DNA from: JAMLHN01 sp035708745
GTDB lineage: Bacteria > Chloroflexota > Chloroflexia > Thermomicrobiales > UBA6265
Length of the DNA: 20,871 nt
Assembly (NCBI GenBank): GCA_035708745.1
Contig: DASTFJ010000072.1
Span: 1-20,871 of the forward strand
Reading direction: 5' to 3'
In this document: piece after piece, positions 6,976 through 13,963 of the stretch
Layout of the letters: each line of letters opens with the position of its first letter
Position numbering within the stretch: the first letter of the stretch is position 1
The notes under the pieces: generated by a model
Seen by the model: only the letters and a program-made list of their open reading frames with translations
Databases searched by the model: none
Told to the model about the DNA's origin: nothing
Program-made: the position numbers and the translations under genes

Positions 6976-7870
6976 TATTTCGCGCCAGATCGAGATTGAC
7001 CTCCAGACTTCGACCGCCCGACAATTTGACGATCTCCTGCAGGAGAAACGGGGTCACCGCTTTGCCAGTAATCCCTTGCGCCTCGGCCGTTTCCAGCGCC
7101 GCCGCCAAAATTCGATCGTGTTCCCCGACATCCCAGGCCAGCTCGGCAGGCACTGGATTGGCTAGGACGATCCCTTGAGCGAGCCCCAACCGATCCCGCG
7201 CCCGCATGATCTGAGCCACTTCTTTGGCGGAATCGACCGACCAATCGAGTCGAGCATCAGATTCCCTCAACCAGAACCGCGGAAAAACCGATGTGCCAAA
7301 ACCAATCACGGGAATACTCAGTGTTTCGAGGCGCTCGAGCGTCGCTCCTATGTCGAGGACCGACTTCACCCCTGCCGACACGACAGTGATCGGCGTCGAT
7401 GCGAGCGTCAGAATATCCGCTGATTCGTCATACGATTGCGATGCGCCGCGATGGACCCCGCCCAACCCGCCGGTGGCAAACACCCGAATACCGACAAGAT
7501 GGGCAAGGAATGAGGTGGCTGCGACCGTCGTGGCCGCACTCTGCCTCTTCGCTGCCAGCACTGGCAAGTCACGAACGCTGGCCTTCGTCATTGGCTCCTC
7601 GGCAATCCGCCGGATACCTTCCCCATCCAATCCGATATACGGCATCCCATCGAGCACGGCGATAGTGGCGGGAATCACTCCCGACTCGCGGAGGATCGAT
7701 TCGAACGCCGTCGCTGCCTCGCGATTCTGACGGTGTGGCAGTCCATGGGAGATGATCGTGGATTCCAGTGCGACGACTGGCCCCCCGCGTTCCAGCGCGC
7801 CTCGCACCTCGCCGGATATGCGAACTCCAACGTCACGCTCGATCGATGACAGGTTCCTGCAATCACGCAT
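6926..7870 (-). CDS. psuG: Pseudouridine-5'-phosphate glycosidase
   Basis: It splits the C-C glycosidic bond of pseudouridine 5'-phosphate to uracil and ribose 5-phosphate (the reaction is reversible), in the cytosol with a divalent metal. Family blocks are all visible: VALESTIISHGLP with the catalytic Glu, KASVRDLPVLAAKR, FATGGLGGVHRGA, VVSAGVKSVLDIGATLE with the Schiff-base Lys, and the C-terminal LARNNVRVAGDVAKA with the conserved Asn. Length from ATG 7870 is 314 aa, as in other PsuG/IndA proteins. An upstream in-frame TTG (7918) would add 16 residues that do not look like the family. No strong ribosome-binding site is visible. It is followed by psuK with overlapping frames, so both are probably one transcript starting in the gap shared with the divergent LLM gene. 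Confidence 0.96.
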   Translation of the reverse strand: MRDCRNLSSIERDVGVRISGEVRGALERGGPVVALESTIISHGLPHRQNREAATAFESILRESGVIPATIAVLDGMPYIGLDGEGIRRIAEEPMTKASVRDLPVLAAKRQSAATTVAATSFLAHLVGIRVFATGGLGGVHRGASQSYDESADILTLASTPITVVSAGVKSVLDIGATLERLETLSIPVIGFGTSVFPRFWLRESDARLDWSVDSAKEVAQIMRARDRLGLAQGIVLANPVPAELAWDVGEHDRILAAALETAEAQGITGKAVTPFLLQEIVKLSGGRSLEVNLDLARNNVRVAGDVAKAWAVLA

Positions 7871-7980
7871 CGTTATGAAGGTCCAACCACAACCGTCTTC
7901 CGGCGAGCCGAAAAGCAACGTACCATGCCGACTGGCGAATCATACGGCAGTCATTTCTCGTTCATGGATTGGATGCGTCG

Positions 7981-8955
7981 ATGGGTAAACGCGCGATCGA
8001 TGTCGGCCTCATCATCACTACGGTCGAGGATCGGGATCGGGACTGGATCCTGAGTTGGGACAACATCGAGGATCTGGTCGTCACTGGCGAACAAGCTGGA
8101 TTCGACTCAGTCTGGATCCCGGATCACCTGATTCACAAGCCGGAAGGTGGCGAGCCGTACGGCATCTGGGAAGCATGGTCGCTCATCTCCGCTCTGGCGG
8201 CGGTCACCAATCGCGTCCGAATCGGGCCGCATGTCCTCTGCACGGGGTGGCGAAATCCCGCCCTCATCGCAAAGATGGCGGATACCGTCGACGAGATCAG
8301 TAACGGCCGGCTCATCCTCGCGCTTGGCGCCGGCTGGCACCAGCCGGAGTACCTCGCCTTTGGGTTTCCGTTCGACCATCGAATCGGCCGCTTTGCTGAA
8401 GCGCTTGAAATCATTACCTCGCTGCTCCGCACCGGTAAGTCAACGTTCGAAGGCGATTTCTACCAGGCGATCGATTGCGAGCTGCGGCCACGCGGCCCCA
8501 GCGCCGGCGGGCCGCCGATCATGATCGGCACCATCGCGGGAACGCCGCTCGGTGGATGGCTGGGCATCGAGCGCGGCGGGGATCGAGTGCTCGATCTGGT
8601 GGCGCGCTACGCCGACATCTGGAATTGTCCCATCGTCAACGATCCCGAATTGATCCCGGGCATCCGGGAGATGATCGATATCGCCTGTGTACGCAATGAC
8701 CGCGATCCCAAGACACTCGAGCGCACCAATGGGGTGGCGATCAATTTGCCGGGATGGGAATCGACGCCGGGAAACCCAAACATCCGCGCGCGCCGAATGG
8801 CGATGGGCGCCACGGAAGGCACCCCCCAGCAGCTCGCGGAATTTCTTTGGTCATTCTCGGAACAAGGGGTGGCCGAAGTGCATGTTCAGCTCGATCCAGA
8901 AACGCCCGCGGGTATCGAGCAATTCGCTCGGACGCTCGAACTGCTCGATAGTTGA
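7981..8955 (+). CDS. LLM-class (luciferase-like) flavin/F420-dependent oxidoreductase
   Basis: This is a TIM-barrel oxidoreductase of the bacterial luciferase family. The N-terminal strand (IDVGLIIT), the helix ending AGFDSVWIPDHL and the SNGRLILALGAGWHQPEYLAFGFPF stretch (about residues 107-131) are diagnostic; the last is typical of F420-dependent members. RIGRFAEALEII follows, and the C-terminal region is VAEVHVQLDPETPAGIEQF. Length 324 aa is normal. The substrate and cofactor (F420 or FMN) cannot be read from sequence. An in-frame TTG at 7969 would add four residues; I prefer ATG 7981, although the upstream GGATTGGA is only a weak ribosome-binding site. It is transcribed divergently from psuG across a 110-base gap; a functional link to pseudouridine breakdown is not shown. 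Confidence 0.9.
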   Translation: MGKRAIDVGLIITTVEDRDRDWILSWDNIEDLVVTGEQAGFDSVWIPDHLIHKPEGGEPYGIWEAWSLISALAAVTNRVRIGPHVLCTGWRNPALIAKMADTVDEISNGRLILALGAGWHQPEYLAFGFPFDHRIGRFAEALEIITSLLRTGKSTFEGDFYQAIDCELRPRGPSAGGPPIMIGTIAGTPLGGWLGIERGGDRVLDLVARYADIWNCPIVNDPELIPGIREMIDIACVRNDRDPKTLERTNGVAINLPGWESTPGNPNIRARRMAMGATEGTPQQLAEFLWSFSEQGVAEVHVQLDPETPAGIEQFARTLELLDS

Positions 8956-9008
8956 TTTTGGGGTCTGCCGAGGAAGTCGCGCCCGAAGTAGTTCATCCAA
9001 ACAAAATA

Positions 9009-9029
9009 CCTCGGACCAATGGTCCGAGG
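9009..9029 (-). terminator. Rho-independent terminator of tRNA-Gly
   Basis: A perfect 9-bp stem (9009-9017 with 9021-9029) with loop AAT lies 14 bases beyond the 3' end of tRNA-Gly. On the minus strand it is followed by TATTTTGTTTGG, a T-rich tract, so it terminates the tRNA transcript. It could also stop read-through from the LLM gene ending at 8955, but there is no T-run on the plus side. Confidence 0.8.
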
Positions 9030-9043
9030 CTTGCGTGCATGGG

Positions 9044-9115
9044 AGCGGAAGACGGGATTCGAACCCGCGACCTTCTCCTTGGCAAGGAGATGCTCTACCA
9101 CTGAGCCACTTCCGC
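9044..9115 (-). tRNA. tRNA-Gly (anticodon GCC)
   Basis: This is a 72-nt cloverleaf on the minus strand. Acceptor GCGGAAG (9115-9109) pairs with CTTCCGC (9051-9045), with discriminator T at 9044. The D-arm is GCTCAGTGGTAGAGC. The anticodon stem TCTCC/GGAGA has loop TTGCCAA, giving anticodon GCC. The T-arm is GCGGG, TTCGAAT, CCCGT. CCA is not encoded. It has its own promoter (9145-9173) and terminator (9009-9029), so it is a single-gene transcription unit. Confidence 0.97.
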
Positions 9116-9144
9116 GTGTAACCGAATCGGTCACCGGATTTTGG

Positions 9145-9173
9145 ATTCTACCGAGACCATCCGCTCCTGTCAA
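9145..9173 (-). promoter_or_regulatory. Strong housekeeping promoter of tRNA-Gly
   Basis: On the minus strand there is a consensus -35 TTGACA (9173-9168), an exact 17-base spacer, and a -10 TAGAAT (9150-9145). The -10 ends 30 bases before the first tRNA base. This is the clearest promoter in the window and shows that the organism uses the standard primary sigma factor consensus. Confidence 0.85.
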
Positions 9174-9342
9174 GGCGCAGTCCGAGTCACACCCTGGCTC
9201 GGCTTTCTTGGTTTTCGCCTGAGACATTTTTTTCGAGGCCACAATTTTCGCACAGAATTACCCAAAATTCCTTCGGCGATGAACCAGTATTATGAAACGC
9301 TTTCGTTTGAGGGTGGACGACTTCATCGCTTACCGGGATGCG

Positions 9343-9870
9343 CTAGAGTTCGTACTCCGCGCGCAGGTGCCCGTTTTGGTTGGCACAAGCGTGTGGCCCC
9401 GGGCCCATCGGCATCCCGCACATGACGCACCGCGGACGACCGGCCGAGACCACGCGTTCGGCTTCCTCAGAGATTTCTGCCGCCTGCGTCCGATTCAGGC
9501 GGCAGACAGCGGCCGGTCCGAACGTTTCCGGTTCTTCCAGGTCGTACGCAATGACGACCACCCGATCGCGCTCCTCGTCGTATCCAATCTCCAGCTTGCC
9601 AACGCGAAATTGCCGATCCGAACCGAGATCGAACTCTGGCTCGGTTTCGGACAGATCGTCGGGGATGCCAGCATTCGGCAATTGATCGAGCAATTGTTCG
9701 AGTGCACGCCCGAGGGCGTCGACCTGGATCTTCTCCATCCACAACACGGTCGTTTCCTGCCCCGACGACACCAGCAGGCGGAAACGTCGCTGGCCCGGCT
9801 CCCCAATCGCTTCCACATTCGCCCACCGTACATCGATGGGAGCTATTTCCCGGCCTTCTGATTCGGACAC
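9343..9870 (-). CDS. DUF3090 family protein
   Basis: The product is 175 aa, function unknown. It matches my recollection of the DUF3090 family, mainly described from actinobacteria: an N-terminal segment with EAIGEPGQRRFRLLV and the central EFDLGSDRQFRVGKLEIGYDEERDRVVV. The C-terminal tail GRPRCVMCGMPMGPGPHACANQNGH holds CxxC, a further Cys and a His, and may bind zinc. No membrane segment or signal peptide is seen; the middle is acidic. The start is GTG 9870, with AGGAGAG just upstream (about 4-6 bases spacing); an ATG 4 bases upstream of the GTG is in another frame. In actinobacteria the family often sits near a histidine phosphatase gene, but here it stands alone between tRNA-Gly and the divergent rodA. 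What it does is unknown. Confidence 0.85.
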   Translation of the reverse strand: MSESEGREIAPIDVRWANVEAIGEPGQRRFRLLVSSGQETTVLWMEKIQVDALGRALEQLLDQLPNAGIPDDLSETEPEFDLGSDRQFRVGKLEIGYDEERDRVVVIAYDLEEPETFGPAAVCRLNRTQAAEISEEAERVVSAGRPRCVMCGMPMGPGPHACANQNGHLRAEYEL

Positions 9871-10045
9871 GCATCTCTCCTGAAGTCACCCATTAGTTTA
9901 CTATCGGGCGACTGCCCCGACTTGGCTGCGCCAGGGGATGCCGGACTCGACCGCCCGTGACATACTTGGACGGCCTCGTTTCCGAGGCGCGTTCGCGCCA
10001 TCTTGCGCTCCACGGTTCCTCCGGATTGCAGCCGAGCAACCAAAC

Positions 10046-11164
10046 ATGTTGAACTCCCGAAAACTCCACGATTTCGATTTCTACATGGTTTTGACGGCAG
10101 GTCTCCTGATCGTCTTTGGGGTCGTCGCCATCTGGAGCGCCCAGGGTGGCGGTCAGGTCTCCGTTCTCAACGAGGGCGTACGCCAAGCGATCTTCGCCAT
10201 CATCGGCGCCATGCTGATGGTATTTGTCGCCAGCTTCAACTATCGCTTTCTGGGGACGCTCGCCTGGTTGCTCTATGCCGGGTCGTTGGCCTCCCTCGTC
10301 TTGGTGCTCATCCCGGGCGTGGGTATCTCGATTGCCGGATCCCGGCGTTGGTTCGACCTGGGCGTCACCACCGTGCAACCCTCGGAGTTCGCAAAGCTGG
10401 TCACCATCATCGCGTTGTCGTCATTCGTGGCGTCGCGCGGCGAGCAAATGCAAGAGCTCGGCAACTTCGTGGTGTCGCTCTTGATCGCGCTGGTCCCAGC
10501 CGGATTGGTCTTCCTCGAACCAGACCTCGGGACGGCCAGCGTCTTCGGCATCATCTGGCTGTCGATCATTTTGACGACCCAGGCTCGCTGGCGCTATCTG
10601 GGGCCGCTCCTCATTTCGGCCGTGCCGGCTGCGTATTTCGCGTGGCATTTCATCATGCACGACTACCAGAAAGACCGCCTCCTCATTTCATTCGATCCCT
10701 TCAGTGATCCGACCGGTGAGGGCTACAACATCATTCAGGCGCGCTACGCCATCGGCGCCGGTGGACTCTTCGGTTCAGGACTCCAGGGAGGAACGCAAAG
10801 CCGCCTGGAGCTGCTGAAGGTGCGCGAATCAGACTTCATCTTCGCGCACGCCAGCGGTATGGTCGGCTTCGTCGGAATCATCTGTCTCTTCGTGCTGTAT
10901 ATCATTCTGCTCTGGCGCTGCCTGCGCGTGGCCCAATCCGCCCGTGATCAATTCGGGCAGGCCCTTGCCATTGGATTTTCAGCCATGCTTTTCTATCAGT
11001 CGTTCGTGAACATGGGCATGAATATGGGCATCATGCCGGTCACGGGCATCACATTGCCCCTCATCAGTCAGGGATCGTCGTCACTCTGGACGTTCCTCAT
11101 TGGCATCGGCATCTTGCAAAGCGTGCTGCTCCACCACCGGAAGCTCGCCTTTCAAGCACCCTGA
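10046..11164 (+). CDS. rodA: Rod-shape-determining peptidoglycan glycosyltransferase RodA (SEDS family)
   Basis: This is a multi-pass membrane enzyme that polymerises lipid II into glycan strands for cell elongation, working with a class B PBP. It has about ten hydrophobic segments. Motifs include RRWFDLG..TVQPSEFAKL at residues 100-118, EPDLGTA at 158-164, ESDFIFA with the essential Asp263, and the C-terminal TGITLPLISQGSSS. Length 372 aa from ATG 10046 equals E. coli RodA (370). The in-frame ATG at 9938 would add 36 residues that lack membrane character. The ribosome-binding site is weak. Unlike typical rod operons, mreBCD and the PBP2 gene are absent here. Its end overlaps the end of convergent rsmI by 13 bases. 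FtsW is a close relative, but the length and the lack of an N-terminal extension favour RodA. Confidence 0.9.
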   Translation: MLNSRKLHDFDFYMVLTAGLLIVFGVVAIWSAQGGGQVSVLNEGVRQAIFAIIGAMLMVFVASFNYRFLGTLAWLLYAGSLASLVLVLIPGVGISIAGSRRWFDLGVTTVQPSEFAKLVTIIALSSFVASRGEQMQELGNFVVSLLIALVPAGLVFLEPDLGTASVFGIIWLSIILTTQARWRYLGPLLISAVPAAYFAWHFIMHDYQKDRLLISFDPFSDPTGEGYNIIQARYAIGAGGLFGSGLQGGTQSRLELLKVRESDFIFAHASGMVGFVGIICLFVLYIILLWRCLRVAQSARDQFGQALAIGFSAMLFYQSFVNMGMNMGIMPVTGITLPLISQGSSSLWTFLIGIGILQSVLLHHRKLAFQAP

Positions 11165-11982
11165 TTGTCGGTTTTCGACAGCACGAGCACGCGATCGTAT
11201 ATCTCCGAGCGGGGCTGATCGGTCTGCTTCGCGAGTTCCCGCGCGATATCTGATGCCTTGCGGCCATGCGCGAGCTCGTGCCGGATGAGCTGGTCGAGAT
11301 CGACCGGGTTGGTTTCCGCTCCCACACCAACCACAACCACGAACTCACCTTTGCGCGAAATATCCGTGAGCAGGGTGGACAAATCGGCAGCCACTCCGCG
11401 AATGGCTTGCTCGTGCAGTTTCGTGAGCTCGCGAAAAACCGCAATCTCTCGATTGGGAGCATTCGACTCCAGCGACTCGCAAAGCGCGTTGATGCGATTG
11501 CCGCTCTCGTAGAGCACCAGCGGAACTCCGGACTTCAATGCAGCCGAAAGCGTCTTGTCCCGTTCGCCCGAAGCTCGCGGAAGAAATCCTACGAAGAGAA
11601 ATTGACCGTCCACGAGCCCCGATGCCGACACCGCTGCGGTAACCGCCGACGGTCCGGGTATCGGAATGACCTTGTAACCGGCTTCGGCCGCGGCACGCAC
11701 AAAAATAGCCCCGGGATCGGAAATCGCCGGAGTTCCTGCATCGCTGACCAGGGCAACGTCTCCATCCGCAAGCGCCTCCAGGAGGCGCTCGACACGCGAG
11801 CGCTCATTGAAGCCATGGTTGCTGATGAGAGGCGTTCCGATTCCGAGCCGCCTGAGCATCGAACCGGTATGTCGGGTGTCTTCGGCCGCAACTAGGGATA
11901 CGTCACCCAGAATGCGTCGAGCTCTCGGCGAGAGATCTTCGAGGTTTCCAATTGGGGTTGCCACCACATAAAGCACACCCAT
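11152..11982 (-). CDS. rsmI: 16S rRNA (cytidine1402-2'-O)-methyltransferase
   Basis: It 2'-O-methylates C1402 of 16S rRNA in the decoding centre using S-adenosylmethionine. The tetrapyrrole-methylase fold is evident: LYVVATPIGNLEDLSPRA at the N-terminus, AEDTRHTGSMLRRLGI, VSDAGTPAISDPG near residues 79-91 and PIPGPSAVTAAVSASGL. The small C-terminal domain (GRKASDIARELAKQ..SEIYDRVL) is typical of RsmI. Length 276 aa is normal. ATG 11982 has GGAGA 8 bases upstream on the minus strand. It is divergent from dnaX and converges on rodA with a 13-base overlap of coding ends. Confidence 0.96.
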   Translation of the reverse strand: MGVLYVVATPIGNLEDLSPRARRILGDVSLVAAEDTRHTGSMLRRLGIGTPLISNHGFNERSRVERLLEALADGDVALVSDAGTPAISDPGAIFVRAAAEAGYKVIPIPGPSAVTAAVSASGLVDGQFLFVGFLPRASGERDKTLSAALKSGVPLVLYESGNRINALCESLESNAPNREIAVFRELTKLHEQAIRGVAADLSTLLTDISRKGEFVVVVGVGAETNPVDLDQLIRHELAHGRKASDIARELAKQTDQPRSEIYDRVLVLSKTDNQGA

Positions 11983-12003
11983 CGATCAATTCTCCGTTCC
12001 ACC

Positions 12004-12032
12004 CTGACTGCCGGAAAGACTCGTGCTACATT
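12004..12032 (+). promoter_or_regulatory. Candidate promoter of dnaX
   Basis: A -35 CTGACT (12004-12009), an exact 17-base spacer and a -10 TACATT (12027-12032) are present. Transcription starting about 12039 would give a leader of roughly 50 bases to GTG 12089. An in-frame GTG at 12023 would then lie within the promoter, supporting the downstream start. Confidence 0.42.
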
Positions 12033-12088
12033 GGCTTGAACGCCCCGCGCCTGTTCGCCGGCCTTCCAGCCACTGGAGCATATTCTTC

Positions 12089-13963
12089 GTGTCCGCATCT
12101 TCTCTTTTTCCTGAACTCCCTGGCGCTGAGCCGGGAGAGAGCGGAGCGAGCTCGTCATTCGGTGCAACGCAATCACTCTATCGGAAATACCGACCGCAGA
12201 CATTTGCTGGCGATGATCTCGTTGGGCAAGACACGATCGTTCGCACACTGCGAAATGCAATAAAGCTCGATCGTGTAGCGCATGCCTACCTCTTCACCGG
12301 ACCACGCGGGACCGGGAAGACGACCACCGCTCGACTCCTGGCCAAAGCGGTCAACTGTCTCGACCCGGATCCCGAGGCCCGGCCATGCAATGCCTGCGCC
12401 GCGTGCGTTGCCATCACCGCCAGCTCCACCACCGATATCATCGAAATCGACGCGGCAAGCAATCGCGGGATCGATGATATTCGCGAGCTCCGCGAGCGGG
12501 TGAAATTCGCACCGACATTTCTCAGGACCAAGTTCTATATCGTCGACGAGGCGCACCAGATTACGGGCGCTGCAGCCAATGCATTCCTCAAGACGCTCGA
12601 GGAACCACCGCCCCACACCAAATTCATTCTCGCGACCACCGATCCGGAGCAGCTCCTTCCCACGATCGTCTCGCGCTGCCAGCGATTCGATTTCAAACGG
12701 TTCCCACGCGGCACGATCGTCAGTCATCTGACACGCGTGGCCGAGTTGGAGGGCGTGCCAGTCGGCCAGGACGCGCTTGCAGTGATTGGCGAGCACGCCG
12801 GCGGCAGCATGCGGGATGCCCTCGGAATCCTCGACCAGCTGGCCTCATACCGAGAACGAATCGAAGGCGAGAACGAACGTCTGATCGACGCAGACGATGT
12901 CCGGAATCTGCTCGGAGTGGCTCGCGGTGAGCGAGTGATTCAACTCGCAGATGCGCTGGCCGATGGCGATGCTGGCAAAGGGCTTGCGCTCATCAATGGT
13001 GCATTCGAGGCCGGTGAAGATCCGCGACAGCTCAACCGTCAATTGGTCAATCTCTTGCGAGCAGTGATGTTCCGGGTGGCGTCCGGCGCGCCAAGCGGCG
13101 ACCCCGACATCGACCAGCTTGCGCCGCGGTTTACGTTGGCGGCGATTGCCCGGCATTCGTCCAGATTCAGCGAAATCGACTATCGCATTCGCCACGCTTC
13201 GCTCCCGCAGCTACCTCTTGAAATTGCATTTGTGCAAGCGACCTTGGACGCTGAGCGCACACAGAATCCGCCCACAAGTGGAGCCGCGCGTGTAACGCAG
13301 GAAGCTGCAGCGCCCCTCGTCCACACCGAATCGAACCGAGTGCAGCGCTCTCGCGAGCTCGTGGAAAATATCAGTGAGCCGAAGAAACAGGCGGCGTCGC
13401 TCGCTCCGGTTGTTCGCGACGTGTGGGAGCAGCCAGTTGCGGCGCCTTCTGTGCCCGACCTGTCCGAGCCAGGTTCTAATTCGCGATCGCCGGCCCCTTC
13501 GGTTCCGTCGACGCCGCTGTCCGGCGAGATCACCGTAGATCTGCTGCACGATCTTTGGCCCAAGATTCGCCTGGATGTTAAGGCTCGTGACCGCCGCATC
13601 GAAGCGCTCCTCTCGAGCTGTGATCCGGCGAGCGTCAGCGGTTCGTCGATCGTACTGATCACGAATTACAAATTCCACCTAGAAAAGATGAACGAGGATG
13701 CCGCTCGCGATCTCGTCGAGGGCGTCATCGGCCGGCTCGTAAATCGAACGGTCTCTGTCCGCACCGAGATGCGCGGCTCAGCAGGGTCTCCTGCGTCCAA
13801 TGGTGCTGCGGCAAGAGAGCCGATGAAGGCCGTCGAGTCAGTGCCAGCATCCGCCACACCGGCCAGCGCAGCGCCCGATCCGGAACCGACCGCAGAAGAC
13901 AGAACCGTCCTCGAAGCAGCCAAAAACATCTTCGACGCGGAGGAAATCAGCCCGCGTCCGTAA
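12089..13963 (+). CDS. dnaX: DNA polymerase III subunit gamma/tau
   Basis: This is the clamp-loader ATPase that loads the beta sliding clamp and links polymerases at the replication fork. Numbered from GTG 12089 (TGGAG ends 10 bases upstream), it has SLYRKYRPQTF at residues 29-39, Walker A GPRGTGKTT at 71-79 and a zinc site of Cys90, Cys100, Cys103 and Cys106. Walker B IVDEAH is at 151-156 and the SRC sensor at 195-197. The clamp-loader core ends near residue 380. It is followed by a Ser/Pro/Ala-rich linker and a C-terminal domain (about residues 475-560), then a second low-complexity tail. Length 624 aa fits tau. Oddly, about 28 residues precede the usual MSYQVLYRKYRP-like start, and no nearer start codon exists. 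I see no slippery A-run or stem for programmed frameshifting, so a separate gamma is not predicted. The coding end overlaps the convergent lipoprotein gene by 17 bases. Confidence 0.95.
   Translation: MSASSLFPELPGAEPGESGASSSFGATQSLYRKYRPQTFAGDDLVGQDTIVRTLRNAIKLDRVAHAYLFTGPRGTGKTTTARLLAKAVNCLDPDPEARPCNACAACVAITASSTTDIIEIDAASNRGIDDIRELRERVKFAPTFLRTKFYIVDEAHQITGAAANAFLKTLEEPPPHTKFILATTDPEQLLPTIVSRCQRFDFKRFPRGTIVSHLTRVAELEGVPVGQDALAVIGEHAGGSMRDALGILDQLASYRERIEGENERLIDADDVRNLLGVARGERVIQLADALADGDAGKGLALINGAFEAGEDPRQLNRQLVNLLRAVMFRVASGAPSGDPDIDQLAPRFTLAAIARHSSRFSEIDYRIRHASLPQLPLEIAFVQATLDAERTQNPPTSGAARVTQEAAAPLVHTESNRVQRSRELVENISEPKKQAASLAPVVRDVWEQPVAAPSVPDLSEPGSNSRSPAPSVPSTPLSGEITVDLLHDLWPKIRLDVKARDRRIEALLSSCDPASVSGSSIVLITNYKFHLEKMNEDAARDLVEGVIGRLVNRTVSVRTEMRGSAGSPASNGAAAREPMKAVESVPASATPASAAPDPEPTAEDRTVLEAAKNIFDAEEISPRP

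Noticed and set aside
9292..9861. Plus-strand open frame of 189 codons opposite DUF3090
   Set aside because: The minus-strand protein has family features and a good ribosome-binding site; the plus-strand translation has no recognisable motif.
12089..13963. Programmed ribosomal frameshift producing gamma from dnaX
   Set aside because: No slippery A-run and downstream stem of the known types could be found in the region following the ATPase core.
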